Source: an uncultured Porphyromonadaceae bacterium (GTDB lineage Bacteria; Bacteroidota; Bacteroidia; Bacteroidales; Muribaculaceae). From it: a DNA stretch of 64,000 nt. The stretch is taken from contig CAMWVE010000001.1 of assembly GCA_947177685.1 (NCBI GenBank), forward strand, positions 1-64,000, written 5' to 3'. How positions within the stretch are numbered: the first letter of the stretch is position 1; every line of letters begins with the position of its first letter. The notes under the pieces are model-generated. The model was not told the DNA's origin and did no database searches. It saw nothing but the letters and a program-made list of their open reading frames with translations. Below, piece by piece: positions 17,557 to 27,007 of this stretch. The position numbers were made by a program, and so were the translations under genes.

Positions 17557-18489
17557 TCAGATAAGATACTGCGATGAAATTGACTGATTATCGTGCACGC
17601 GGCGAATGGTGTCGGCAAACAGGCGTGCCACTGAAAGGATGGTGGCTTTCTTGCAATCCTTGTTGAAGGGGATGCTGTTGGTGAAAATCATTTCAGTGAG
17701 TCCGCAGTTATTGATTCGCTCGGTGGCAGGGTCGCTCATGATGGCGTGTGAGCAGAGCGCGCGCACTGTTTTGGCGCCGTTGGCAAGCATCAGGTCAGCT
17801 GCTTTGGTGATTGTTCCGGCAGTGTCGACCATGTCATCAATCAGTATCACGTTCTTGTCCTTGACGTCACCGATGACGGTCATTGTAGCCACTACATTTG
17901 CTTTTGCACGCTGTTTGTGGCAGAGTACCAGAGGAACGTTGAAATATTTGGCATAGCTGTTGGCACGTTTTGCACCACCCACGTCAGGAGTGGCAATTAC
18001 CATATCCTCAAGATTGAGCGATTTGATGTAAGGAATGAACACTGATGAACCGTAGAGGTGGTCTACTGGAACATTGAAGAATCCCTGAATCTGGTCAGCA
18101 TGGAGGTCCATGGTGATGACACGATCCACGCCGGCTGTGCTCAGTAGATCGGCAACCAGTTTGGCAGCGATTGACACACGAGGTTTGTCCTTGCGGTCCT
18201 GACGCGCCCAGCCGAAGTAAGGCATTACGGCGATGATAGATTTTGCGGAAGCACGTTTTGCTGCATCAATCATCAGGAGGAGTTCCATCAGATTGTCTGT
18301 GTTGGGGAATGTTGACTGCACCAGATATACTTCGCAGCCGCGGATTGACTCTTCAAACGACACCTCAAACTCGCCGTCGGCGAAGCGCTGGATGTTCATT
18401 TTGCCTAATTCTACTCCGAGGTCTTTGCAGATTTCCTCAGCCATGTAGTGCGATTTAGTACCGGAAAAAATCTTAAAAGGAGGTAACAT
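17557..18489 (-). CDS. prs: Ribose-phosphate pyrophosphokinase
   Basis: 310-residue enzyme that makes PRPP from ribose 5-phosphate and ATP for purine, pyrimidine, NAD, His and Trp synthesis. Visible motifs are the N-terminal QRFADGEFEV, YFGWARQDRK, the divalent-metal/ATP flexible loop, DLHADQIQGFF and the PRPP-binding loop VILIDDMVDTAGT. Length is normal for class I Prs. The ATG directly precedes the conserved LPPFKIFSGTKS. It has its own -7 box and terminator, so it is a single-gene unit between the amylase and phosphoesterase genes. Confidence 0.96.
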   Translation of the reverse strand: MLPPFKIFSGTKSHYMAEEICKDLGVELGKMNIQRFADGEFEVSFEESIRGCEVYLVQSTFPNTDNLMELLLMIDAAKRASAKSIIAVMPYFGWARQDRKDKPRVSIAAKLVADLLSTAGVDRVITMDLHADQIQGFFNVPVDHLYGSSVFIPYIKSLNLEDMVIATPDVGGAKRANSYAKYFNVPLVLCHKQRAKANVVATMTVIGDVKDKNVILIDDMVDTAGTITKAADLMLANGAKTVRALCSHAIMSDPATERINNCGLTEMIFTNSIPFNKDCKKATILSVARLFADTIRRVHDNQSISSQYLI

Positions 18490-18568
18490 ATAAAAATATG
18501 AAGTTATAAGTTGGTTTACATCAGATCCACTCGGTTGAGTCGATTGGAATGTGACTGAATATTTTGTA

Positions 18569-18576
18569 CAAAGTTA
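18569..18576 (-). promoter_or_regulatory. -7 promoter element of prs
   Basis: Minus-strand TAACTTTG, an exact TAnnTTTG. It overlaps the stop codon (18574-18576) of the upstream amylase gene and predicts a leader of about 75 bases for prs. Confidence 0.55.
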
Positions 18577-20310
18577 GTCATTTTGTGCTGTATTTTTCTG
18601 TTTTGGAGAGACTTTTTTTCTGCCGGTCTTTATTTTGGAATGTTCAATTTTCCATATCACGGCATTGTGTGGCGCTATGAACGTGTCGAACGGCACCGTG
18701 TCTGACAGTATTTTTCCTGAAACCTCACCTGACAGCAAATCTGTGGCTTCAACCGTTCCGCGTGGAATTTCAAGCATGTTGAACGCGTCGGAAGGAATGT
18801 TTATCCGAAGGTCGGCGGTGTTGTGACTGAAGTTTACGGCAATCAGCAGTGTGACATCGCCGTATGACCGCAGGTAAACGAAATGGCGGTGAGGGTTGAG
18901 CGACGGATTCTGATAGTTCACATACATCAGGTCGAAGAACGCCCCTTCGCTGATAGCTTTTTCTTTGTTGCAAAGGCTGAGAATCTTTGAGTATAGATCG
19001 CGCAGCCAGCGTTCACGGGCAGTCAGTTTGGCTACCCCCGGATCACCTCCGTTGAACCATCGGCGCAGAGTAGGTATGCTCCAGTAATCAAATATGGTGG
19101 TTCGCCCGTCATAGCCGCTGAACCCTTCGGCATCTACGGCTGCCTCGCCTAATTCCTGACCGGCATAAATCATCATCGGTCCGGTCGATATTGTCGAGCT
19201 TACCACAAGCGAGGGTATGACCAGCGCCGGGTCGCCTGCATAGAACTCCGACGCAAAACGTTGCTCATCGTGATTTTCAAGGAAATTCAGCATCTGCGGT
19301 CCTATCCCCTCCACGGTCTGCCAGCAACTTGTCAGCTGTGCGGCTGAGAAGTTCGAGCATTGGATGCCGCGCAGTGTGTCATAGAGGTTAACCTTATCAT
19401 AGAGGTAGTCGAAATGCCCTCGCGTGAGGAAGTCACGGTAAAGAGCCACATCGTAAATTTCAGCTATGAAAATAATGTCGGGATAATGCTGTTTCACCTG
19501 AGGTATAGCCCATTCCCAAAATTCCACTGGCACCATGAAAACCATGTCGCAGCGGAAGCCGTCAACACCTTTCGATGCCCAATATCTTAGTATGTGCAGC
19601 ATCTTCATCCATGTGTCAGGAATAGGGTCGAAGTGGCGCGTGTGATCGCCATAATCCACGCCATAGTTCAGCTTTACAGTTTCATACCAGTCATTACGAC
19701 CGGGAAAGGCTGTGAAGCAGTCGTTACCCGATGCTTTCGCCGGGAACTCTATATAGGCGTTGTCGCCGTCGCCCATGTCAATCGATGGTGCGAAAAGCTG
19801 ACGGGTTATGTAATAGAAATTGTTGGCAGGATCAAAAAATTTGGTCTGATCATCGCGTACACCGAAATCCTCTATGCCGGCGGGTTTCACATCGGATGCA
19901 TAACGGCGCGCCACATGGTTCGGAACGAAGTCAATTATAACTTTCATACCTGCCTTGTGGGTGCGGACTACCAGAGCCTCGAACTCTTTCATGCGGTCAG
20001 GCACTGACACTGCTATGTCAGGGTCAATGTCATAGTAGTCGCTGATAGCGTAGGGTGAACCTGCCTTTCCTTTGACAATATGAGGATTGTCTGGGGTGAT
20101 TCCGAACTGCGAGTAGTCGGTGGCATGTGCATGCTCTATCACTCCGGTGTACCAGATGTGTGTGATGCCTAATTTCTTTATCCCGGCAAGAACTTTGGGG
20201 GTGAAATATTCCATCTTCCCGGAGCCGTTCACCTCAATGTCACCGTTTGGGGTGCAATGTTCACACTTGTTTAATAGTCGTGGGAAAATCTGGTAGATGA
20301 TCGGTTTCAT
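18574..20310 (-). CDS. GH13 alpha-amylase-family glycosidase, cytoplasmic
   Basis: 578-residue TIM-barrel glycosidase. The four GH13 conserved regions are present: DFVPNHV (I), GFRCDMV with the nucleophile Asp (II), FIAEIYD with the acid/base Glu (III) and FLENHDEQR with the transition-state Asp (IV). A C-terminal beta domain follows, and the tail is Lys-rich. There is no signal peptide, so it probably acts on imported maltodextrin or stored glycogen inside the cell. The exact linkage cleaved cannot be read from the sequence. It follows the patatin gene by 17 bases and is likely co-transcribed with it. Confidence 0.88.
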   Translation of the reverse strand: MKPIIYQIFPRLLNKCEHCTPNGDIEVNGSGKMEYFTPKVLAGIKKLGITHIWYTGVIEHAHATDYSQFGITPDNPHIVKGKAGSPYAISDYYDIDPDIAVSVPDRMKEFEALVVRTHKAGMKVIIDFVPNHVARRYASDVKPAGIEDFGVRDDQTKFFDPANNFYYITRQLFAPSIDMGDGDNAYIEFPAKASGNDCFTAFPGRNDWYETVKLNYGVDYGDHTRHFDPIPDTWMKMLHILRYWASKGVDGFRCDMVFMVPVEFWEWAIPQVKQHYPDIIFIAEIYDVALYRDFLTRGHFDYLYDKVNLYDTLRGIQCSNFSAAQLTSCWQTVEGIGPQMLNFLENHDEQRFASEFYAGDPALVIPSLVVSSTISTGPMMIYAGQELGEAAVDAEGFSGYDGRTTIFDYWSIPTLRRWFNGGDPGVAKLTARERWLRDLYSKILSLCNKEKAISEGAFFDLMYVNYQNPSLNPHRHFVYLRSYGDVTLLIAVNFSHNTADLRINIPSDAFNMLEIPRGTVEATDLLSGEVSGKILSDTVPFDTFIAPHNAVIWKIEHSKIKTGRKKVSPKQKNTAQND

Positions 20311-20327
20311 GGGGAAGGATTGTGGGA

Positions 20328-21107
20328 TTATTTTCGTTTCAAGTAGTTCTTTATAGCTCGTCGGGTGGCAGAGTAGCCGCTGATGTAAACCTGACGTATT
20401 TCCTTGAGATTAAATACTTTGTAGTTGGCTATTTCAGGCATCTCCACATTGAGATTACACATTGCTATATCCTCGTTCTGATTCGAGCGCTCCATAAGCA
20501 GGAATGTTCGCAACGCAATGTCGAGGATGGATTCTTTGTAGGTGTGGACCAGCAGCGGACTACAGTTGATACCAATCAGCTCCTCGCATTTGTCGCGGAT
20601 TATCCATGCCGGCATATTTCTGAGAACGCCTCCGTCGACGTACGGGACACCGTCAATCATTATAGGCTTGAAAACAATTGGGATGCAGCATGATGCAAGT
20701 ACCCTCTCGACTATATCGCCGGTGTGAAATTCTACAGGAGTACCCTGAATGAAGTCAGTTGCACCGATGTAGGTGGGTATTGGTAGTTCCTCAAGCCGGG
20801 TGTAGGGTGCAATTGCTGACCTTATCAGATCACCGAACCTGTCAAGCAGAAGAAATGAATCGCCATGGAAATTCCATTCCGTAAATGAGCGCAGTTTTTT
20901 GTCGGCGAAAATCGAGAGGACTTCATCAGAAGTTCTGCCCGCAGCATAAAGCACCGCTGCCACTGATCCGGCGCTGACACCGGCTATTATGTCGGGTTTG
21001 CATCCGAACTCCTCCAGCGCCTTGAGTGCGCCGATGTGGGCGAACCCTCGGGCACCACCGCCACTGAGAGCCACTCCAAATTTATATTTCCTTTCAGGGG
21101 TTTCCAT
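20328..21107 (-). CDS. Patatin-like phospholipase
   Basis: 259-residue serine lipase of the patatin family. The oxyanion block SGGGARGFAHIG, the nucleophile elbow GVSAGS (Ser45) and the catalytic Asp in YVDGG are all present, so the Ser-Asp dyad is intact. It is a short, bacterial RssA/YchK-like form without signal peptide, and probably hydrolyses acyl esters of lipids at the inner membrane. The ATG at 21107 is chosen over the in-frame TTG at 21131 because the -7 promoter box covers 21129-21136. First gene of a two-gene unit with the amylase. Confidence 0.9.
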   Translation of the reverse strand: METPERKYKFGVALSGGGARGFAHIGALKALEEFGCKPDIIAGVSAGSVAAVLYAAGRTSDEVLSIFADKKLRSFTEWNFHGDSFLLLDRFGDLIRSAIAPYTRLEELPIPTYIGATDFIQGTPVEFHTGDIVERVLASCCIPIVFKPIMIDGVPYVDGGVLRNMPAWIIRDKCEELIGINCSPLLVHTYKESILDIALRTFLLMERSNQNEDIAMCNLNVEMPEIANYKVFNLKEIRQVYISGYSATRRAIKNYLKRK

Positions 21108-21128
21108 GAACGGTTTCTGTTTACTCTG

Positions 21129-21136
21129 CAAAGATA
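21129..21136 (-). promoter_or_regulatory. -7 promoter element of the patatin/amylase unit
   Basis: Minus-strand TATCTTTG, an exact TAnnTTTG, about 21 bases before the ATG at 21107. It rules out the upstream TTG as the start codon. Confidence 0.6.
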
Positions 21137-21164
21137 CGGAATATATATGTAATATGCAACCTGC

Positions 21165-22316
21165 CTATTTAAAAAGTAAGGGCGAAAATTCGCGCAGGTA
21201 AATTCGCCAGTTTTTCCATATATGACCGTCAGCTGACTCATAATAAATATATGGCAGTTCGTGGGCGTCGAGCATCTTGCGTAATTCCACATTGGCGTCA
21301 TAAAGGAAATCTTTCTCGCCTATTCCAATCCAGTAAAGGCGTGGCGAAGCCGCAAACTGAGTCATAAGTTTCTGTTCCACATCATTATAGACTGGTGAGT
21401 CACCCCCTTTTGGAGGTACTATGGCAGCTGAGAACAGACCTATGTAGTCAAACAAATCAGGATATTGTTTAGATATATGGAATGAGTGGAATCCACCCAT
21501 CGACACTCCTGCTATGGCACGGTGGCTTTTGTCAGCTTTGGTGCGGTAGACTGAGTCCACAAAATTTACTAAGTCAGGGAACGACAGCTCGAATGAACCG
21601 TCCATGGTTTTAGGTAGCGCTGTTCCGGGCACGGTCAGTCCGTAGTGCGACTCACCCGGCGCTGCCTCCTGCTATGCATTGCCGTTGGGCATGACAACAA
21701 TCATCGGCTCGGCTTTTCCCGAAGCTATGAGGTTATCGAGAATCTGAGCCGTACGACCCAGCGAAATCCATGCCTCTTCATCGCCACCCATGCCGTGAAG
21801 CAGATACAGTACAGGATATTTTTCAGTTCCTCCTTCATAGCCCGGTGGAGTGTAGATGGTCATACGCCGTTTCATATCCAAGGCGGGCGAGTCATACCAT
21901 ACCCTTGTCACCGAACCGTGGGGGACATCGTTGACCGCATAGTCGCCGACATATCCTCCGGGAATGATGAAAATGTTGCTCAGTGACGCTATGTCGCGCG
22001 ACAGATAAACGTTTGACGGATCATTTATTTTGACATCGTCAACAATGAAGTTGTAGCTGTAAAGCTCAGGTGACAGTTTGTCGGTGGTAAATTCCCAAAC
22101 TCCCTCAGTGTTCAGTGACATGTCAGCGGGAGCGGTGAGAAAATCCCCCGTCACTGAAACTTTCTTTGCATGGGGAGCTACCATGCGGAAAGTCACTGTG
22201 GTGTCAGGGTTTATTTCAGGTGAAGTCACAGGGGCATGCTGCCATAGAGCCTGTTGCGCTGACATGAAACTGCCGGCAAACAGGAGTAGGGCGGCTGGGA
22301 GTGCTGATTTTTTCAT
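21165..22316 (-). pseudogene. Exported esterase interrupted by one in-frame amber codon
   Basis: A single frame of 383 codons with one internal TAG at codon 215 (21672-21674). Part one has a signal peptide (ending SFMSAQ), an N-terminal early-set/CBM48-like sandwich, and the start of an alpha/beta hydrolase (YPVLYLLHGMGGDE, VVMPNGNA). Part two continues in the same frame with QEAAPGE, the nucleophile elbow GVSMGG, an Asp in GEKDFLYD and the final His in DGHIW. These are the parts of an enterochelin/feruloyl-type esterase. The stop falls before the catalytic Ser, so the truncated product should be inactive unless the amber codon is read through. A read error is also possible. The CAG, TGG or similar codon of the intact gene is one base away. 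Confidence 0.85.
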
Positions 22317-22402
22317 CGTGGAGGGTGGTTATTTATATAAAAAACCGCATAACTGTCATTGGTCATACGGGTAAGATAAGTTCAGAGTGTAAAGAGGGTC
22401 GG

Positions 22403-22837
22403 TTACTGTTTTTCTTCAGTAGTTTCTTCTGCTTTTTCTTCAGCTTCAGGCTCAACGAAAGTTGTGATTCCGGCGCTGATGAGTTGGTTATACCAGCTGA
22501 AAAGTTTCTTGATGTCAGCGGTGTACACGCGTTCTTCGTCGAAGGTAGGAAGAATTTCCTTGAAATAGTCCCTTATTTTTTTATCAGCTTCAAGAGCCTT
22601 TATGTCAACAGGTTTTCCTTCAGCCTTATTATAAACCAAAGTGAGAACCTCGCCCAAAGGTATGTCATCTTCAACAGTGTACATTGAAACATCGCCGAGC
22701 GAGATGATTTTGTCATGAGAATAGGCTGGAACACGTTTGCCGTTTTGCAGTGATTCTACAATGAGCATGTTCTTGCCTTGGCTTACAAGGCGGAACAGCC
22801 CGGGACGACCTGATATTGACAATATTCTTTTAAGCAT
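22403..22837 (-). CDS. DUF5606 protein
   Basis: 144-residue cytoplasmic protein typical of Bacteroidetes. The N-terminal half, starting LKRILSISGRPGLFRLVSQ, forms the small conserved beta domain of DUF5606. The middle is helical (KIRDYFKEILPTFDEERVY), and the last 20 residues are almost all Glu, Ala, Thr and Lys. Function is unknown. The gene has its own exact -7 box and sits between the flippase operon and the broken esterase. Confidence 0.85.
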   Translation of the reverse strand: MLKRILSISGRPGLFRLVSQGKNMLIVESLQNGKRVPAYSHDKIISLGDVSMYTVEDDIPLGEVLTLVYNKAEGKPVDIKALEADKKIRDYFKEILPTFDEERVYTADIKKLFSWYNQLISAGITTFVEPEAEEKAEETTEEKQ

Positions 22838-22888
22838 AATTTTCTATGTTTTCTGTTTATGTTTCTATTTCGGATTATAAATAATGTG

Positions 22889-22896
22889 CAAAAATA
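22889..22896 (-). promoter_or_regulatory. -7 promoter element of the DUF5606 gene
   Basis: Minus-strand TATTTTTG, an exact TAnnTTTG, in the gap after the flippase gene. Predicted leader is about 45 bases. Confidence 0.5.
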
Positions 22897-22923
22897 GGAA
22901 ATTAGGTTGAACTGAGCAAACGT

Positions 22924-24411
22924 TCACTTCAAATCTTTTCGCGGAGAAAGATATTCGAGCACTTCACGCTGTATTTTTGAACGCAGCAGCTTGTTTATTC
23001 CCAGATAAAGCAGTGCCACAATTGCTGACTGTGCCACTACCAGCAGCCACGGTTCGGCTATCAGGTGAGTGGTCAGATGTTGCGGCACCATTATCGCCAC
23101 AGTTATCACCATATATGGCAGTAAGTCGCGAAGGAATGAGAAAGTGGAACAGCCTGTTTTCCGTGCTGTCACAATCAAGGTTATAAGCCATGTCAAAGCC
23201 GATGCAATTAGCTGTCCTACAAGCAGAATTGTGAGTCCAGCCACAGGGTTCTCAGGTGTGGAATATCTGATCATAGGCAGAGTCGCTACGAGCGCTATGA
23301 TTGCAACCCCGTCACGCAGCGCCTCCATAATCACAATTTTACCGGATTCGGCGAGTGTTACCAGATAGTTGTTGTAAAGCCCTGTAAACACAGTGAATAC
23401 GCCGCGCATAAGCAGTAATTGAAACAGGATTATCGAGGGGTCCCACTTCGCCCCGAAAAGCAGATGAAAAATCGGGGCTGACATAACAATCAGGAATCCC
23501 ATGGCAGGAAACGTGAGATAGGCTGTGAATTTGTTCATCTTACCCACGGTGCGTCTCAATCTTGTGGCATCATCCTGAACTTCGGCAAGGGTGGGGAGGA
23601 AGGCTGATGTCACCGATTGCGACAGCGAGGTTATCCCCATCTTGCTCCATTTATCAGCCTGTGTGTAATAACCTAACGGCGCCATGCCTGCCATATTACC
23701 TATGAAAAAGGAATATATGTTTTGAAAAACTGTGTTCAAAAACGAAGTGGCAAGTATGCCTGAGCCAACCTTAAAGAACGATTTGAGTGATTCGATAGAA
23801 AATCTCAGAGCCGGCAGCCATCGGTTTATCAGCCAGAGAGTGAGCGACTTGACTGCTCCGTTGACAATCGTTTGCCACACTATTGCCCATGCTCCGTAGC
23901 CCATCAGCGCCAGATAAATTCCCGCAATGGCTCCGGCGGTCAGTCCCAAAGCGTTGGCTGCCGCAAGCGGACGCACGTTCATCTGCTTCATCAGCCTGTT
24001 TGCCTGAACAATGGATGAGGAGTTGATTATAATGGCAAGGAACATCACCCTTGAAAGCAACGTTATCCGGGAGTCATGGAAAATAGAGGCTATCAATGGC
24101 GCGGTGGTGAACAGCAGCAGGTAGAGCAACATCGCCACACCAATATTGAACCAGAAAACGGTGGAATAATCGGTGGATGTGGGCGACTTGCGCTGAATAA
24201 GAGCGGTGGAAAAACCGCTATCGACAAGCATCTGGGCAAAAGCCTGAAAAATGAAGATGGCTCCTACAAGACCGAAATCTTCCTGCGACAGAACTCTTGC
24301 GAGAATAATTCCGGTAATGGCATACAACCCTTGTGAGGCAACGCGGTCAATCACGTTCCACTTCAGCGACCTTGCGGTCAACTGCTTCAGACTGCCTCTT
24401 TCGTCAGGCAT
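22924..24411 (-). CDS. MOP-superfamily polysaccharide flippase
   Basis: 495-residue polytopic membrane protein with about 12-14 hydrophobic segments and the N-terminal Wzx/polysaccharide_synt signature (SLKWNVIDRVASQGLYAITGIILARVLSQEDFG region). Such proteins flip lipid-linked sugars across the inner membrane. There are no glycosyltransferase genes beside it; instead it is the last gene of a run dusB, GIN, GIN, flippase with gaps of 27 bases, so its substrate cannot be guessed from context. Length is normal. Confidence 0.87.
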   Translation of the reverse strand: MPDERGSLKQLTARSLKWNVIDRVASQGLYAITGIILARVLSQEDFGLVGAIFIFQAFAQMLVDSGFSTALIQRKSPTSTDYSTVFWFNIGVAMLLYLLLFTTAPLIASIFHDSRITLLSRVMFLAIIINSSSIVQANRLMKQMNVRPLAAANALGLTAGAIAGIYLALMGYGAWAIVWQTIVNGAVKSLTLWLINRWLPALRFSIESLKSFFKVGSGILATSFLNTVFQNIYSFFIGNMAGMAPLGYYTQADKWSKMGITSLSQSVTSAFLPTLAEVQDDATRLRRTVGKMNKFTAYLTFPAMGFLIVMSAPIFHLLFGAKWDPSIILFQLLLMRGVFTVFTGLYNNYLVTLAESGKIVIMEALRDGVAIIALVATLPMIRYSTPENPVAGLTILLVGQLIASALTWLITLIVTARKTGCSTFSFLRDLLPYMVITVAIMVPQHLTTHLIAEPWLLVVAQSAIVALLYLGINKLLRSKIQREVLEYLSPRKDLK

Positions 24412-24438
24412 GAAAGGTGTTGTGTACTAAACGATTAG

Positions 24439-25149
24439 TTATTCCTCATTGGGTGCTATCAACTTAACTCCAATTGAGCTGTTTTCGATTGACTTTGGTT
24501 TGCCGAAGTAAAACACCTTGCCTGAGCCGGCACCCGATATGGTCAGTGATTCTGACGGTGTACAGCCTATGGTTCCGGTGCCGTAGAGCTTGCATTTTAC
24601 ATGTTTGGCATTCAGGTTATCAGCCTGAATTATGCCTGATCCAAGGTTGGTCAGATTGGCAGTCCCGCAGTTGCCTGATGCAACAATGGTACCGCAGCCG
24701 GTGGTGATGGATGCCGACACGTCGAGAGCATCGAGGTTATCCGCAATCAGTTTGCCGTTGCCCATAATACGCAATTTCAGCTGAGGTCCGGAATTGACTT
24801 TTAACATGGTGATGGTTGAGTCTGACTGATTCTCCACCAGTGTGATGAAGCGTGAGTAAACGGTAACAGTGGGCGGATTGACCGGTTTATTATTTTTGTT
24901 GGCAAATTCCACGGTCAGCTTTCCCTTATTATTGGAGAATACAATGTGAGGGGCTATTGCCTCAGTGGCGTAGAACACTGCCATTCCGGCAGAGTCGGCG
25001 TTACTTACATAGTTTATATTAATATTTTCACGGATTTTGAGTTCTGTGAAATCATCCACTTTTACTTCGTAGCGGTTGAGTTGCTCAGCCATTGCCACTC
25101 CGGTGGCAAGGAGCATTGAAAGGACTGTGATAACTGATTTTCGTAACAT
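24439..25149 (-). CDS. Exported GIN-domain (DUF2807-like) protein 2
   Basis: 236-residue secreted protein. After a signal peptide ending AMAEQ, the chain opens with the GIN-type phrase DDFTELKIRENININYV and continues as short Gly/Asn-rich beta-helix rungs (ITTGCGTIVASGNCGTANLTNLGSG region). This is the look of the DUF2807 GIN domain, found in Bacteroidetes as putative auto-transporter adhesin heads or envelope-stress proteins; function is not established. It is the second of two related genes in a row, 27 bases after the first and 27 bases before the flippase gene. Confidence 0.75.
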   Translation of the reverse strand: MLRKSVITVLSMLLATGVAMAEQLNRYEVKVDDFTELKIRENININYVSNADSAGMAVFYATEAIAPHIVFSNNKGKLTVEFANKNNKPVNPPTVTVYSRFITLVENQSDSTITMLKVNSGPQLKLRIMGNGKLIADNLDALDVSASITTGCGTIVASGNCGTANLTNLGSGIIQADNLNAKHVKCKLYGTGTIGCTPSESLTISGAGSGKVFYFGKPKSIENSSIGVKLIAPNEE

Positions 25150-25176
25150 AGTGCAAAGTTTTATGTGAAATGGATG

Positions 25177-25953
25177 TTATTTTATAATTAAACCTGAGCC
25201 ATAGTTGGCTTCGCTGAGTTTCTTGCAGCGGAATCCGGAGATGTCGATGGTGCCTGTGGAGTAATTCACCACGGCAAAGGCGCTCGCTTTGCCTGAAACT
25301 GATATTCTTCCGCCGGCATTGTCAAGAATTTCTCCACGGCGTGATTTCAGCCCTTTAACTGCTATGGAGCCATCAGCATTGTTGAGAATACGGGCGCCAT
25401 GGCATAACATCGCGCCGAGCGATATTTCGCCGTCGCCGTTGCCGTAAATATCAATGAATCGGGCTTTAGCGGTTCCTATGGTCATTGAAGCTGAGCCACT
25501 GCTCATCAGCATCAGGTGGTGCGCCCCAAGTTCCTCACATTTGATGGCGCCGGTGCCGTTGCTGACAGCACAGAAGTCCTCTACGCGGGGAATCTGCTTT
25601 ATCAGTATGGTGCCTGCCTCGTTATTGACCACGCTTACAACTGAATCACATGCCAGCACCACCACTCTTGACTTAACCGAGTTGCTCTCCACATTTCCCG
25701 AAAGGTGAAGCGTGCGGTTTTCATCGACAACGCAGTGAACACGCGGGGCTACGGTGTCCTCGGTGTTATAGACCACATATCCCTTGTAGTCAGAGCGGAA
25801 TATCACTTCCACGGTGAGGTTGCCGTTGGTGACTATTTTGTCAAACTGCTGTGGCATGGCAAGCACAACTCTGTTTGACTCAGCTAATTCGGCTGCCCTC
25901 GATGGAAAGAACAAAGCGAGCAGGATGATGATTGGAATACTAATTTTCAGCAT
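25177..25953 (-). CDS. Exported GIN-domain-like protein 1
   Basis: 258-residue secreted protein with a signal peptide (about 1-20, PSRAAE). Its plan matches the next gene: FDKIVTNGNLTVEVIF near the start, then beta-helix rungs (NGTGAIKCEELGA, SGSASMTIGTA, NNADGSIAVKG, NYGSGLIIK). It is clearly a diverged GIN-type relative, with weaker similarity to the consensus. The first 14 bases overlap the end of dusB, so translation is probably coupled. A role in the envelope is inferred only from the signal peptide and family. Confidence 0.65.
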   Translation of the reverse strand: MLKISIPIIILLALFFPSRAAELAESNRVVLAMPQQFDKIVTNGNLTVEVIFRSDYKGYVVYNTEDTVAPRVHCVVDENRTLHLSGNVESNSVKSRVVVLACDSVVSVVNNEAGTILIKQIPRVEDFCAVSNGTGAIKCEELGAHHLMLMSSGSASMTIGTAKARFIDIYGNGDGEISLGAMLCHGARILNNADGSIAVKGLKSRRGEILDNAGGRISVSGKASAFAVVNYSTGTIDISGFRCKKLSEANYGSGLIIK

Positions 25954-26938
25954 TTATGGCAGGTAAAATTTCAGTTTCAATTTTTTGAAGTATATTGTCA
26001 AGTTCTTCGTATGTGTCGGCACGAAGCATGGCTATTCGGGTGTCGCGGAAGTGCGGAATACCTTTGAAAAGTGGCGATGCTGCGAGGTGGCGGCGAATGT
26101 GGAGTATGCCGCGATATTCATCGATGCGGTCGATGCTCTCGCGAATCTGACGGCGCAGAATCTCGAATTTCTGAGCCACTGTCAGCTCGCTTATCACGCC
26201 GGTGTTCATGTAGGATTTCATTTCATGGAAAATCCAAGGGGCACCGATTGAAGCTCTGCCCACCATTATACCGTCCACGCCGGAGTTATCGAAGGCTTGG
26301 CGCAACTTTTCAGGGGTGGTGATGTCGCCATTGCCTATCACCGGAATTGTCAGTCGGGGATTGTCTTTCACACGCGCAATCATTTCCCAGTCAGCCTCGC
26401 CGGTGTACATCTGCGAGCGGGTTCTGCCGTGAACCGTAAGAGCCTGTATGCCACAATCCTGCAACTGTTCAGCCAGTTCCACTATTATTTTGTTTTCATG
26501 ATCCCATCCGAGTCGCGTCTTTACCGTGACCGGGATATTTACAGCTCTGACCACGTTACGGGTTATGTCGAGCATTTTGGGTATGTCACGCAACATGCCG
26601 GCACCGGCACCTTTTCCGGCTACTTTTTTCACCGGACAGCCGAAGTTGATGTCGATGATGTCAGGTTTCACAGCCTCTACAATCCGTGCAGCCTCTACCA
26701 TTGAGTCGACATCGCGCCCGTAGATCTGGATGGCAGTGGGGCGTTCGTGTGGGTCAATGTGGAGTTTGCGTGTGGTGGCTGCGATATTTCTGATAAGGGC
26801 GTCTGCAGATACAAATTCAGTGTAGACCATATCCGCGCCCAATTCCTTGCAAATCAAGCGGAATGAGTGGTCGGTGACATCCTCCATGGGAGCAAGCATC
26901 ACCGGACGGTCTCCTAAATCGACGTTTCCTATTTTCAT
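25940..26938 (-). CDS. dusB: tRNA-dihydrouridine synthase B
   Basis: 332-residue FMN enzyme that reduces uridines in the tRNA D-loop. The N-terminal TIM barrel shows PMEDVTDHSFR, the substrate loop DINFGCPVKKV with the catalytic Cys101, KTRLGW, the His of TVHGRTR and the FMN-phosphate loop GNGDI...MVGRASIGAPW. A helical RNA-binding C-terminus follows. It heads an operon with two GIN proteins and a flippase. A one-mismatch -7 box (TAACTTCG, minus strand, 26958-26965) lies 20 bases upstream. Confidence 0.95.
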   Translation of the reverse strand: MKIGNVDLGDRPVMLAPMEDVTDHSFRLICKELGADMVYTEFVSADALIRNIAATTRKLHIDPHERPTAIQIYGRDVDSMVEAARIVEAVKPDIIDINFGCPVKKVAGKGAGAGMLRDIPKMLDITRNVVRAVNIPVTVKTRLGWDHENKIIVELAEQLQDCGIQALTVHGRTRSQMYTGEADWEMIARVKDNPRLTIPVIGNGDITTPEKLRQAFDNSGVDGIMVGRASIGAPWIFHEMKSYMNTGVISELTVAQKFEILRRQIRESIDRIDEYRGILHIRRHLAASPLFKGIPHFRDTRIAMLRADTYEELDNILQKIETEILPAINAEN

Positions 26939-26957
26939 CTCATTAATTAAATAATGG

Positions 26958-26965
26958 CGAAGTTA
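26958..26965 (-). promoter_or_regulatory. Candidate -7 element of the dusB operon
   Basis: Minus-strand TAACTTCG is one base off TAnnTTTG, with a predicted leader of about 14 bases. The same variant occurs before prfA and rho, which supports it as a real form. Confidence 0.45.
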
Positions 26966-27007
26966 CGGAAATTCAGTGGTTAAACCAAACTTTTTTACAA
27001 AGTTTAA

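Noticed and set aside
21165-21632. Second half of the esterase as a separate gene with a GTG start
   Set aside because: It is in the same frame as the first half, begins in the middle of the hydrolase fold, and is joined by conserved residues before the GTG.
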